From Chitinophaga sp. CF418 (GTDB lineage Bacteria; Bacteroidota; Bacteroidia; Chitinophagales; Chitinophagaceae), in the NCBI RefSeq assembly GCF_900142925.1, contig NZ_FRCN01000008.1, forward strand, positions 124,001 to 188,000: a DNA stretch of 64,000 bases. The letters run 5' to 3'. The stretch's first letter is position 1. The number at the start of each line of letters is the position of its first letter. Below, piece by piece: positions 37,465 through 46,261 of this stretch. Below the pieces are notes generated by a model, which did not search any database, was not told the origin of the DNA, and saw nothing but the letters and a program-made list of their open reading frames with translations. Position numbers and translations under genes: made by a program.

Positions 37465-39264
37465 CTACTTTACGGCAGCGCTGCCACTACTACCGCCTCC
37501 CAGGTTCATGGTCGGTATTGGCAGTCTGAAGCCGATGAACACGTAGTTAGCTCCCTGGAAGAGATTATACGCCCAGCCCACCTGCAGGTAATCTTTCAAT
37601 GTAGACGCCACCACACCAAGTCCTAATTCCGGCACATCATCCTTATCGAAATCAGGTGAAGAGACATGCAGACCGAAGTTCAGGTCCAGCAGGTTATTCG
37701 GCAATGAAGAATTCCTTTTCCATTTCTGGCTCATACCAAGAATGCCTTTGAACAACACATTGTAATAAGGCGCCATCTGCACATCCTTTTCTATTTTAGT
37801 GGCTGTCAGCGGGTGCGCAAAAATAACCCCTACAGTAGCTTCCAGATGTGGCAGAATGCGGTATAATGTCACACTATGCCTTTCTTCCAGCAGGCTCTTT
37901 TTGGAGCTGGTATTGGTAACCAGCATTTTGATAACCACCCTGTCGCCTTCCTGGCGGAAGCCTGAATATAACAGATCAGTGGTTGCTTCGGAAGGTATGC
38001 TGCCCAATGCCAGTGAATATACTTTATCTGAGAAGCTCAACGCCAGACTGGCAAGACGTCTTTGTTCCTGGCCGAAACGCAGCAGTTCATCCGGGATTAA
38101 CAGATTAGCCAGTTCTGTAACCTTACCTCCCGCCATCGTCACAAGATCAGCACATTGCGCTTTCACTTCAGCACTGGCAGCCGGGATATGGGACTGGAAA
38201 GTAGTGAGCAGTCCCTTCATTTCATTGAACTTACCGTTGATAGTATTCACGTCGTTCTGCAACTTAGATATAAAAGTAATACCACCTGCAGGCTGCGTAT
38301 TGTTCAAAAGCGACTGATAATAATTCACCTTCTCTGTCAGCAGTGCCTTTAGTTGATCGCCCTGCGCCAGTATCTGTTTCAGGTCTGTAACGATCTGCTG
38401 ATCCTGTAAGGTAGCCAGTACCTTCTCCCCTTCTTTTTTAAAGTCTTCAAAATCAGTCTTCAACCTTTGTTGTAAGATACCTGTAAACTGCCTTACATAT
38501 TCACCACGTAGTATTTCATTGACATTCAATTCCCGTTGCTGGCTGCTCTTCACCCATTTCTGGATATCTTCCAGTTGCGATGCCTGTGCATCTGTAAGTG
38601 TAAACTTCCAGCGCTCTACCTCGTAATAGTCTCCCAGCGGATTATCGTCAAGGCCATTGAAGTGCAGCGGAGATGGCTGGTTATTATGCATCAGCCATCC
38701 GCCTATCTGGATGCGAACATCATCATAGGCGGGGCTCTGTGACAATTGTTCTTCCAGATCAACGATCCTTTTATTGAGTGCGTATAAAATGCCTCCCCAT
38801 ATATTCTCTTCCGTAAAATCTTCAGGGCCTTTAAAATAGCCTTCATAATAATCACGGGTCAGCTGGTCACGGTCGAAGACCGCCACAATTTCACCTGTAA
38901 TAGAAGATGTACGTTGCAGGAAAGTAGTCAGACCCGCCTTATCTCCCCTCACATAGTTCCTCACTGCGTCCTCCATTCCTTTTGACCATCCTTCCACTTT
39001 CTGCGTAGCATCATAAAGGGTATTAAGAAGGTTTACAGCATCCGGCGGTAAAGGGTTACCGATACCAATGGTATTCACCTTCCTGATGAAAGCCCCGCGG
39101 TCAAAGAGCACCGTCAGCCGGCTATTGATGTCGGCATTGTTTTTATTGTCGTAAGGTTTGCTATTCTGATCAATTTCCCTGACCGTAATAATAGATTGGG
39201 ACCAGGCATGGTGTACGGTACATAACAGGAACAGGATAGCACATGGCAATATAAAAAGTCGCAT
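37465..39264 (-). CDS. Secreted or outer-membrane-associated protein of unknown function
   Basis: 599 residues. It starts with a signal peptide MRLFILPCAILFLLCTVHHAWSQ, followed by a long, helix-rich middle (residues ~150-380) with coiled-coil-like stretches and a C-terminal ~180-residue beta-rich part (VGVIFAHPLTATKIEKD, LGLGVVASTLKDYLQVGWAY) ending in short strands. I do not recognise the family; the C-terminal strands with aromatic ends could be membrane-associated, which is inference. It lies upstream of the receiver protein gene, same strand. Confidence 0.6.
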   Translation of the reverse strand: MRLFILPCAILFLLCTVHHAWSQSIITVREIDQNSKPYDNKNNADINSRLTVLFDRGAFIRKVNTIGIGNPLPPDAVNLLNTLYDATQKVEGWSKGMEDAVRNYVRGDKAGLTTFLQRTSSITGEIVAVFDRDQLTRDYYEGYFKGPEDFTEENIWGGILYALNKRIVDLEEQLSQSPAYDDVRIQIGGWLMHNNQPSPLHFNGLDDNPLGDYYEVERWKFTLTDAQASQLEDIQKWVKSSQQRELNVNEILRGEYVRQFTGILQQRLKTDFEDFKKEGEKVLATLQDQQIVTDLKQILAQGDQLKALLTEKVNYYQSLLNNTQPAGGITFISKLQNDVNTINGKFNEMKGLLTTFQSHIPAASAEVKAQCADLVTMAGGKVTELANLLIPDELLRFGQEQRRLASLALSFSDKVYSLALGSIPSEATTDLLYSGFRQEGDRVVIKMLVTNTSSKKSLLEERHSVTLYRILPHLEATVGVIFAHPLTATKIEKDVQMAPYYNVLFKGILGMSQKWKRNSSLPNNLLDLNFGLHVSSPDFDKDDVPELGLGVVASTLKDYLQVGWAYNLFQGANYVFIGFRLPIPTMNLGGGSSGSAAVK

Positions 39265-39297
39265 ATTGTATTCGCATTAAGGTAAAACAGGGAGGGA

Positions 39298-39711
39298 TCA
39301 TCCGTTGGCATATGCCATCATCACAGCAGTGTTCATACTGCCTCTGCCCTTCATAAAACGGGCTTTGGTAACACCTTCAGAAATAATATTCCTGAAAGGA
39401 GAGACAGAAAGGAGTACAAAATCATTATAATCTGCGAGCGTTACCCGTTCATGGATCTTCAGTGTTTTCAACAGCGGCAGGATAGTCATTGGGGTAGTTA
39501 CCTTTACAAACACCACGATGTCAAACATGCTGATACCGTTCTTTCCTATACGGGAACGTATAAAATTGGCGGCGTCCGTGGCCTCATCTGCTACATCATC
39601 ATCTCCCAGTATCAGTAAGAGCAGCTGATCCGGCTGATCCAGCAGCTCCTGAAGTACTTTCTGTGCCTCAGATTCCTCTGTTGGAAGTGCTACGAAGTTT
39701 TGCATTTGCAT
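39298..39711 (-). CDS. Uncharacterised 137-residue protein
   Basis: Start MQMQNFVALPTEESEA. It is a soluble alpha/beta-like protein: LLLLILGDDDVADEATDAANFIRSRI, ISMFDIVVFVKVTTP and FVLLSVSPFRNIISEG. There is no signal peptide or recognisable catalytic motif. It is 33 bases upstream of the secreted 599-residue protein and so is probably the first gene of the same minus-strand unit that ends with the receiver protein. Confidence 0.6.
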   Translation of the reverse strand: MQMQNFVALPTEESEAQKVLQELLDQPDQLLLLILGDDDVADEATDAANFIRSRIGKNGISMFDIVVFVKVTTPMTILPLLKTLKIHERVTLADYNDFVLLSVSPFRNIISEGVTKARFMKGRGSMNTAVMMAYANG

Positions 39712-39814
39712 TCAGTTAAAGTATATCAGAAGTAGGCAGAAAAAGCATGAAAATACTTAATTATAACTGAATTTCAACATTATAACTTAATTTTATTAAT
39801 ATATAATAACTAAC

Positions 39815-40333
39815 ATGGATAAAGCATACAGACAAGGAGCAAAAGGTGCATTACTGGATGAATATGAAAAAGCGATCACTGAATTACAAAGCGTTATTGC
39901 TGATATTTCAGATAAGGACCTGATCACTATTGCAGATACAGTAACCACCGATGAAAATTGCCGCTCAGTACAAACGATACTTTCACATGTGGTTAGTTCT
40001 GCTTACAGTTACGCCATTTACATTATGCATTATTATGGCTACCAGATGGTGCGGCCGGAGCAAAGGTTCTATACTACCGTCAAAGACTATGTCAGGGATC
40101 TGACGGAAGCCTTTCAGTTTACAGAGACGGTATTCAGGGATATCAAAGACAGCGAACTGGAACAATTTGACCACGAAAAGAAAATTGCCGCCCGTTGGGG
40201 ACAGGTGTATGACATAGAGCAGATGATGGAGCATGCTATTGTACACATCCTGCGCCACAGGCGGCAGATAGAAAAATTTAAACTCAATATTCATCCAACC
40301 GCGCCACAATCCCCCAGCCAAAAAAGCTGTTAG
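39815..40333 (+). CDS. DinB-like protein
   Basis: 172 residues from MDKAYRQGAKGALLDEYEKA. It is a four-helix bundle of the DinB/YfiT type, with LSHVVSSAYSYA and the C-terminal HAIVHILRHRRQIEKF, where His residues form the usual metal site. Family members include bacillithiol/mycothiol transferases, but many are uncharacterised, so no reaction is assigned. Its last 50 bases overlap the convergent secreted gene. Confidence 0.8.
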   Translation: MDKAYRQGAKGALLDEYEKAITELQSVIADISDKDLITIADTVTTDENCRSVQTILSHVVSSAYSYAIYIMHYYGYQMVRPEQRFYTTVKDYVRDLTEAFQFTETVFRDIKDSELEQFDHEKKIAARWGQVYDIEQMMEHAIVHILRHRRQIEKFKLNIHPTAPQSPSQKSC

Positions 40334-41417
40334 CCACACCTATCAGCAATTCGTTATCTCCTTCCTTCAGCGGAACGTTGAAAGAAGTATTCTCAATAGA
40401 GCAACGGCCATCAGGGAATTTGGACAATGGCAGACCATAGAGGTTCTTATCTACGTAAACATATTTTCCGTTGATGAATACCCATACTTCATCACTGAAA
40501 CCAAGATTTAATTTACGGGACTGCTCTCTGGCAGTGTGAATGTTCGCCTTCAGCCATACGATACGGCGTTCCTTGCTTGGTCCGAATTTCCTTGTCAGAT
40601 CCACCAGGCCTCTTCTTTCTGCCCAGATGTCTTCCCAGGTAGCCTCTTTGCCAGGCATAAAAGTATTACTGAAGTCGACATCTTTCGTTTCAATGGGTTG
40701 GCTCACCTTCCATTCTCTGAGATAACGGGGATCATTGTCAGTAGGATCAGGACCTTCCAGCGGAGAAAGACCTTCTGTCTGTCCGGGTTTGATCACCAGG
40801 TTGGAAAAGATAGCGCCCTTTCCTTCAAAGGCGATACTGCCATGTTCCGTATTACCTTCCAGGCGTGGTATTTTCAATGCCGGGCGGGACATGTCATTGA
40901 CATATACCCACATCTGTTTACCGGAGATCACCAGTTTAACGTGATTCCATTTTTCACGCTGGAAACTGGCATTTCCCTGGTAATAAGGAAGCATATCCCA
41001 CATGTTGACGCCACCAAAGTAAGGTGTGTACTGAATGGCGTCTATAGCTGCAGCATTGCCGGCAACGTAGGTACGGAAGTAAAAACACTCCCTTTCCTCA
41101 GATGAAGCCTGTCTGAAGAAAATGGTAGCAAAGCCGTTCTCGACAGGCTCCATATCGTATTCGATAGTACCGTCTGTAAAGTCGACATCCTTCAGCACAG
41201 CCGAGCCTTTTCCTCCCAGGCCTTTCAATGCCGGAACGGATCGCCAGGTCGTGAGCGCTGCTACATTGGGGGCAATATCCCAGTTATCTGCTGTCATCGC
41301 TACATTAATAACCGCCGGGGATGATAAGGGCTTGCCGGGACGTTTTCCGTCTTTCTGCTGTGCCATCATCTGCATGGTGAACAGGAGCAGGGAAAGGAGG
41401 CTGAATGTCTTGTACAT
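40284..41417 (-). CDS. Secreted concanavalin A-like (DUF1080-like) protein
   Basis: About 377 residues. The start is set at MYKTFSLLSLLLFTMQMMAQQ, a signal peptide; the frame reaches 41483 but the extra residues do not fit a leader. It has a jelly-roll lectin-like domain (VDFTDGTIEYDMEPVENGFATIFFRQ, WNHVKLVISGKQMWVYVND) and then a second beta domain (KLNLGFSDEVWVFINGKYVY, LKEGDNELLIGVANSFFGWG). It resembles DUF1080 sugar-binding or sugar-cleaving proteins; enzymatic activity is not evident. It is divergent from the membrane-anchored regulator, which carries a similar lectin domain. Confidence 0.75.
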   Translation of the reverse strand: MYKTFSLLSLLLFTMQMMAQQKDGKRPGKPLSSPAVINVAMTADNWDIAPNVAALTTWRSVPALKGLGGKGSAVLKDVDFTDGTIEYDMEPVENGFATIFFRQASSEERECFYFRTYVAGNAAAIDAIQYTPYFGGVNMWDMLPYYQGNASFQREKWNHVKLVISGKQMWVYVNDMSRPALKIPRLEGNTEHGSIAFEGKGAIFSNLVIKPGQTEGLSPLEGPDPTDNDPRYLREWKVSQPIETKDVDFSNTFMPGKEATWEDIWAERRGLVDLTRKFGPSKERRIVWLKANIHTAREQSRKLNLGFSDEVWVFINGKYVYVDKNLYGLPLSKFPDGRCSIENTSFNVPLKEGDNELLIGVANSFFGWGIVARLDEY

Positions 41418-41542
41418 GGTCTGCTGTTTTAAGTTTTCAATTGATGATGGGGCAAAACTGAATAATAAGTAACTTGATAGCAATTCAGCGGGAGTTCAAG
41501 TTTGTGCAAGTCCGTTCAAGGAGATAACAAACTCATTATCAA

Positions 41543-43003
41543 ATGGAAAACAATTTAGAAACAGATTACATACAGCGATGCCTGAAACTGGTGGAGATAC
41601 GGTTTGACCGTGGTGCCAACAGCGAATGGAGTAGTTATGATTTTGAAAAACTGAGTGATGCTATCCAGGAAGCCACCGGTGTTGTGTTAAGCGTTACAAC
41701 ATTAAAAAGGCTTTGGGGGAAATTGTCTTACACCAATACTCCTGCCATCACTACCCTGAATACCTTGGCCCAATATGCGGGCTATGAAGACTGGGGAATG
41801 TTCAGGCGAAAGCTGGCAGCCGGAAATGCTACGCCGGTTACAACAATTTCGGCTGAACAGCAGACCAACGGTATAGCTGGCAGTCCCGGAATAAATAACA
41901 CCAGCAACAAACAGGATGAGTTGCTGACCGGTTCGCAGCCGGCAGGCGCTTTAACAAGTGGAGAAGACAGTAGTTTGGCCATTACAGCAAGCCTTGCGGA
42001 AGTTCCGGGAACCAGACCGGCATCTGGAGCAAAGGAAGTTTCCGGAAGAACAATGCACCGGCCGCGCAGATGGCCTTACTGGGCATTAGGCCTGTTATCC
42101 TTAGCAATCATCCTTTATGTAACGTTGTTATCCAATGGGCGGTCAAAACAGGCCTCCGCAGATCCAACAGCCTATCAATTCAGCAGTAATAAAACTGTCC
42201 TTGCAGGGGTACCCAATTCCGTGATCTTTAAATACGATGCCAGGGCCGCCGGGGAAGATTCCGTATTTATCTCCCAATCATGGGATGTCAGCCGGAAATT
42301 TGCCGTTCCGAAAGACAGGCGGGAATATTCCTCCATCTACTACCTGCCGGGGTATTTCAGGGCGAAACTCATCGTAGGAAAACAGATCGTGAAGGAACAT
42401 GACCTCATGATCAGTTCTAACGGCTGGCTGGCCGTAATAGAGCAGGACAAGGTACCCGTATATTTCAAACAGAAAGAATTCCTGAAAGGGCATACCGCGG
42501 AAGTGGATAAAGCCACCATGGAAGCCTATAATATCTCTTTACAGCCCGTAATTCCAGGCCTGCGATTCTATAACGTACAGGACATGGGCGGCCTGCGGAC
42601 CGATAATTTCAGTTTTGAAACAGCTGTAAAAAGCAACTTTAACCAGGGTTCGGCTGCCTGCCAGCGCATACAGATCCTGATCCTTTGTAAGGACGATGTG
42701 TTTGTTATTCCCTTGTGCGCGAAAGGTTGTGTAGGAGATCTTTCCCTCTATGCCGGCGGAAAATCCCTGCAAAGCAAAGATACCGACCTCTCAAAGTTTG
42801 GCCGGGATATGAGTCAGTGGGTACAGTTAAAAATCGAAGCGAAAGACAAGCATATCCGCATACTGGTAGATGGAGAGGAAGCCACTGCCTTTGCCGGGGA
42901 CTATCAGCCTTCAGATATAGTCGGCGTACAATACCGCTTTGAAGGCCCGGGAGCGGTGAAAGATACCCGGTTTGCAAAAGGGGACAAAGTGATCACATTA
43001 TAA
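41543..43003 (+). CDS. Membrane-anchored HTH-like protein with periplasmic lectin-fold domain
   Basis: 486 residues in three parts. Residues 1-90 are a helical region seen in many Bacteroidota proteins (YDFEKLSDAIQEATGVVLS, TLKRLWGKLSYTNTPAITTL, AGYEDWGMFRRKL) that looks DNA-binding. A linker precedes one transmembrane helix (WPYWALGLLSLAIILYVTLL), and the periplasmic part ends in a concanavalin A-like fold (VQLKIEAKDKHIRILVDGEE). It would sense a glycan outside and act on DNA inside. It is divergent from the secreted lectin-fold protein (125 bases between starts), its likely target. Confidence 0.7.
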   Translation: MENNLETDYIQRCLKLVEIRFDRGANSEWSSYDFEKLSDAIQEATGVVLSVTTLKRLWGKLSYTNTPAITTLNTLAQYAGYEDWGMFRRKLAAGNATPVTTISAEQQTNGIAGSPGINNTSNKQDELLTGSQPAGALTSGEDSSLAITASLAEVPGTRPASGAKEVSGRTMHRPRRWPYWALGLLSLAIILYVTLLSNGRSKQASADPTAYQFSSNKTVLAGVPNSVIFKYDARAAGEDSVFISQSWDVSRKFAVPKDRREYSSIYYLPGYFRAKLIVGKQIVKEHDLMISSNGWLAVIEQDKVPVYFKQKEFLKGHTAEVDKATMEAYNISLQPVIPGLRFYNVQDMGGLRTDNFSFETAVKSNFNQGSAACQRIQILILCKDDVFVIPLCAKGCVGDLSLYAGGKSLQSKDTDLSKFGRDMSQWVQLKIEAKDKHIRILVDGEEATAFAGDYQPSDIVGVQYRFEGPGAVKDTRFAKGDKVITL

Positions 43004-43064
43004 TTTCCGGAACGCTTTATGCGCTGAGAGCATACTTGAGCTCTACTGAAGCATGTTCTCAGGG

Positions 43065-43205
43065 GATTACGTTATTTTTAAGCATCGCTTATGCGTGTTT
43101 GTAGCTCGGGGTGATAACCCCGGGGCTGCATAACGTAATCATTCGCTACAATCAGCCCGCCGGTGGCGCGGCTGTGTGTTTGTAACGCGGGGTGACAACC
43201 CCGGG
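43065..43205. repeat. Structured intergenic repeat element
   Basis: Two copies of a hairpin unit, tGTTTGTA..CGGGGTGAyAACCCCGGG (43095-43125 and 43176-43205), lie 81 bases apart. The first is enclosed by 11-bp inverted arms GATTACGTTAT (43065-43075) and ATAACGTAATC (43130-43140). It lies in the 237-base gap between two same-strand genes and looks like a REP- or MITE-type sequence. Confidence 0.55.
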
Positions 43206-43240
43206 TACCTCATAAATTCACGTTTAAACATTTCTATTCC

Positions 43241-43684
43241 ATGATGACAACCGATGAGATTATCCACGCGCTTTCCTCCTTTGTGCCCACTGAGCGCTCC
43301 GACGATGATAACATCTCTTATTTCTACGACCTGATGGAGGACCTGAAACATAACCCAGACAGGGAAAGAGCCATAGAACCCATCTTCCGGCTCATTGAAA
43401 AATACCCTCACATTGATTACGGCTCTCCGGGCCCTTTGGCGCACACACTGGAATCCTTTCATGATATCTACCACGATTACCTGTTTGCATCGCTGGAGAG
43501 AATGCCCACACCGCTGACGGCATGGATGCTGAACCGGCTCACCAATGCCGACCAGCGTTATCTTGAACACAAGGCACTGACTGAAAAGATGCATGCTTTA
43601 TTAAAACACCCTTTACTGGATGCAGAAACAAGAGGGGCTATCGAAGATTTTGTAGCTTTCCAGGATCATCCCGGTGAGGAATGA
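43241..43684 (+). CDS. Uncharacterised 147-residue protein
   Basis: Start MMTTDEIIHALSSFVPTERSD. A soluble helical protein (IEPIFRLIEKYPHIDYGSPGPLAHTLE, MLNRLTNADQRYLEHKALTEKMHALLKH) of the kind often found as solitary immunity-like or HEAT-like proteins, but no family is recognised. It follows the structured repeat element and is convergent with the next gene (12 bases between stops). Confidence 0.6.
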   Translation: MMTTDEIIHALSSFVPTERSDDDNISYFYDLMEDLKHNPDRERAIEPIFRLIEKYPHIDYGSPGPLAHTLESFHDIYHDYLFASLERMPTPLTAWMLNRLTNADQRYLEHKALTEKMHALLKHPLLDAETRGAIEDFVAFQDHPGEE

Positions 43685-43696
43685 ATGCGGAGAAGC

Positions 43697-44185
43697 TCAG
43701 AAAATATAAGGACTGCGTCCCTCCTTTTCCGTTCTGACACCTAAGCTGTTCAGGTGTTGGATAAACTCGTCGACCTTGTCGTATTGAAATTCATAATCCC
43801 GCTTCTTACCATTGATGGTGAACACAACACGTGTTTTTGAGGTCTTACGCGTGAACAGGACTTTTTCCAATGTCGAAAGTTCCATTACATCGTCAGTTTT
43901 AAAGTTGAAGCCCAAAGGATATTTAATCACTATTTTGTCAGGATACAGATGAAAATAATGATAAATAGAAGGGATCACCAAAATTCCTAATACACCAGCG
44001 ATGGGTAGCGCCACCTTCAGAACGGGTAAACCGTTCGGCTCAATGAACTGGAGCAACGCAATAACTAGTATTAATAAAACACCAAATAAGTGGATGACAA
44101 TCATTTCCCACTGTATTCTCGTTTTACAAATGGGCAAGGCTGTATGGTTGCCCTGAAACGGCTGATTATTTGACAGGTTAGGCAT
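43697..44185 (-). CDS. Two-helix membrane protein of unknown function
   Basis: 162 residues from MPNLSNNQPFQGNHTALPIC. Two adjacent helices (MIVIHLFGVLLILVIALLQF and VALPIAGVLGILVIPSIYHYF) are followed by a ~85-residue soluble beta-rich domain (DKIVIKYPLGFNFKTDDVMELSTLEKVLF, TRVVFTINGKKRDYEFQYDKVDEFIQHL) that resembles a PH-like fold. No function can be assigned. Confidence 0.6.
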   Translation of the reverse strand: MPNLSNNQPFQGNHTALPICKTRIQWEMIVIHLFGVLLILVIALLQFIEPNGLPVLKVALPIAGVLGILVIPSIYHYFHLYPDKIVIKYPLGFNFKTDDVMELSTLEKVLFTRKTSKTRVVFTINGKKRDYEFQYDKVDEFIQHLNSLGVRTEKEGRSPYIF

Positions 44186-44488
44186 AGGATCTCTTATCTG
44201 CCATTAAAAGTAATGAAAAATATAACAGTAAGTCTTTCATCCCTAAACTTATATATTACCGAATTTCAGGGACAATAAAAAGACTTTTATTTTTCCCTGC
44301 ATTTTTATTTTACCCCAATGCTTCCTAATTTAGGTAGCACGAGTCATGTAATACATATCCACTTACTGAATAAAAGAATGTTCCCCTGAATAACGCCAGA
44401 TTCATGAAAAACTTTTTATACCACTCCTCTTTCCCTTTCCATATTCTCATTTCGTAATGTTTATTATTTCACCCAAAACTCCACACTT
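44186..44488. other. Intergenic stretch upstream of the tail-collar genes
   Basis: About 300 AT-rich bases between divergent genes. It must contain promoters for both sides, but no TAnnTTTG element, strong hairpin or additional gene was recognised. Confidence 0.4.
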
Positions 44489-45043
44489 ATGGCAGATGGT
44501 TATATCGGCGAAATCAGAGCCTTTGCTTTTAATTTTACCCCCCGGGGATGGCTGCCCTGTAACGGCGCCGTCTATCCCATTCAGAGCAATTCCGCGTTGT
44601 TTGCCATACTGGGCATTCAGTACGGCGGCAACGGCACTACAAACTTTGCAGTACCCGACCTGCGGGGCGTAGCAGCACTGGGCATTAATCTTATGCAGGG
44701 CGGCTTTAACACGCCGGGCATTACCGGCGGCTCGGAAACCGTTACATTAACGACGGCCACCATCCCCGCGCACATGCACAATATGGAGGCAGTAGTCCGT
44801 ACAAGTCAGCCGCAAACAGCTGCAGCTATTTCACAACCTGGCAGCAATGCGTATCTGACCAATGGATATTCTATTGTTGCCAGTAAAGGCATTGTCGTCT
44901 ATTCCAACAACAAGGGGAATATCACGCTCAATCCGCAAACGATAGGGGTTACCGGGAGCACTACTCCGCATGCGAACATGGACCCTTATCTGGCAATGAC
45001 CTATTGCGTCTGCTCAGAAGGAATCTTCCCTCAACGGCCCTGA
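44489..45043 (+). CDS. Phage tail-collar domain protein 1
   Basis: 184 residues, start MADGYIGEIRAFAFNFTPRGW, the typical tail-collar/Mdp-type N-terminus (family named after microcystin-dependent protein). The conserved run continues with NGAVYPIQSNSALFAILG, YGGNGTTNFAVPDLRG and GGSETVTLTTATIPAHMH, ending YLAMTYCVCSEGIFPQ. There is no signal peptide. It is the first of three tandem homologous copies followed by a formyltransferase. These are known as tail-fiber-like proteins of unclear role in non-phage loci; no other phage genes are nearby. Confidence 0.85.
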   Translation: MADGYIGEIRAFAFNFTPRGWLPCNGAVYPIQSNSALFAILGIQYGGNGTTNFAVPDLRGVAALGINLMQGGFNTPGITGGSETVTLTTATIPAHMHNMEAVVRTSQPQTAAAISQPGSNAYLTNGYSIVASKGIVVYSNNKGNITLNPQTIGVTGSTTPHANMDPYLAMTYCVCSEGIFPQRP

Positions 45044-45085
45044 TCTTCAACCTTATTCTTTCACCTTATCTTATTTAAAATTGTC

Positions 45086-45637
45086 ATGGAAAATTACCTC
45101 GGAGAAATCCGCTTATTTCCTTATACTCAGATTCCCAGGGGATGGGTACTCTGCAGTGGGCAAACATTGCCTATAGCCCAGAACCAGGCTTTGTTCTCCC
45201 TCCTAGGCGTAAACTATGGCGGCAACGGCACTACTACTTTCATGCTCCCGAACCTGAACGGCAGAACGATCATCGGTACAGGCACCAGCAAAAGCGGCAC
45301 CAGCTACCAGATTGCCCAGGCAGCCGGTACTGAAACGGTAACGCTGACAACAGCCAATCTGCCTGCACACACCCATCTTGTGAGTGCGAATGTGTCGTAC
45401 GACACAGGTAGCCCCAATACCAATTATTTCGCCAATCCGAACACCCCTACCAGTCCGTCGCAACCAGGTCAGAATACAGGTACTGTCAACCTCTTCGCAC
45501 CTGCCGGAGGCCCATTGGCGAACATGGCCCCTTGTATTACCAATACCGGCGGCAGCCAGCCCCACACCAACAGGATGCCTTACCTGGCAATGAACTATTG
45601 CATCGCAACGCAGGGCATATACCCATCAAGATCATAA
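45086..45637 (+). CDS. Phage tail-collar domain protein 2
   Basis: 183 residues, MENYLGEIRLFPYTQIPRGWVLC. It is homologous to the preceding gene, with the same motifs (FSLLGVNYGGNGTTTFMLPNL, AAGTETVTLTTANLPAHTH, YLAMNYCIATQGIYPS). It is separated from copy 1 by 42 bases and from copy 3 by 32 bases. The C-terminal variable part is rich in Asn/Pro/Thr, unlike copy 1, so the copies have diverged in the exposed loop while keeping the collar core. Confidence 0.85.
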   Translation: MENYLGEIRLFPYTQIPRGWVLCSGQTLPIAQNQALFSLLGVNYGGNGTTTFMLPNLNGRTIIGTGTSKSGTSYQIAQAAGTETVTLTTANLPAHTHLVSANVSYDTGSPNTNYFANPNTPTSPSQPGQNTGTVNLFAPAGGPLANMAPCITNTGGSQPHTNRMPYLAMNYCIATQGIYPSRS

Positions 45638-45669
45638 ACACTATTTGAAAACATCTAACTGATTTATAT

Positions 45670-46251
45670 ATGGATAATTACTTAGGCGAGATCAGGATAT
45701 TTGCCGGCAACTTTGCGCCTGTAGGATGGCAGTTGTGCAACGGCGCCCTCCTGCCTATCAGCCAGTATGAGGCACTGTTTACATTGCTGGGCACCCTATA
45801 TGGCGGCGATGGACAGACCACTTTTGCCTTGCCCGACCTGCGGCAGAGAATTGCAATAAGCACGGGGCAGATCTCCCCCTCCGGAGGTTCGCAGACTTAC
45901 CTGCTGGGACAAGCTGCAGGTACACCGAATGTGACGCTGCTGCAAACCAATATACCAGCACACACCCACAACCTTGTTGCTACCAATACGACCGCCACTA
46001 CCGGCGATCCTACCAATAACCTGCTCGGCATTTCCAATGGTAATAACAACACAGGGCCTACCGCATACCCCGACGTGAACCTATACACCACGCTGCCATT
46101 ACCGGCGGGAGGAACCTCCACTCCTAACGCCTTACTGGACCCGGGAACAATAAATCCAACCGGAGGAACACAGCCACACGACAACTCGATGCCCTACGTG
46201 GTCATCAATTTTATCATCGCTACAGAAGGTATTTATCCTTCTTCATTTTGA
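45670..46251 (+). CDS. Phage tail-collar domain protein 3
   Basis: 193 residues, MDNYLGEIRIFAGNFAPVGWQLC, with FTLLGTLYGGDGQTTFALPDLR, QAAGTPNVTLLQTNIPAHTHN and the end YVVINFIIATEGIYPSSF. It is the third homologue in a row. The formyltransferase gene starts 10 bases later, which implies one operon. Tandem triplets of Mdp/tail-collar proteins occur in several bacterial genomes as accessory loci; the function is not settled. Confidence 0.85.
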   Translation: MDNYLGEIRIFAGNFAPVGWQLCNGALLPISQYEALFTLLGTLYGGDGQTTFALPDLRQRIAISTGQISPSGGSQTYLLGQAAGTPNVTLLQTNIPAHTHNLVATNTTATTGDPTNNLLGISNGNNNTGPTAYPDVNLYTTLPLPAGGTSTPNALLDPGTINPTGGTQPHDNSMPYVVINFIIATEGIYPSSF

Positions 46252-46261
46252 GTAAACAGAC

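Noticed and set aside
44489..46251. Prophage interpretation of the tail-collar genes
   Set aside because: There are no capsid, terminase, integrase or other phage genes nearby; the triplet with a formyltransferase looks like an accessory operon.
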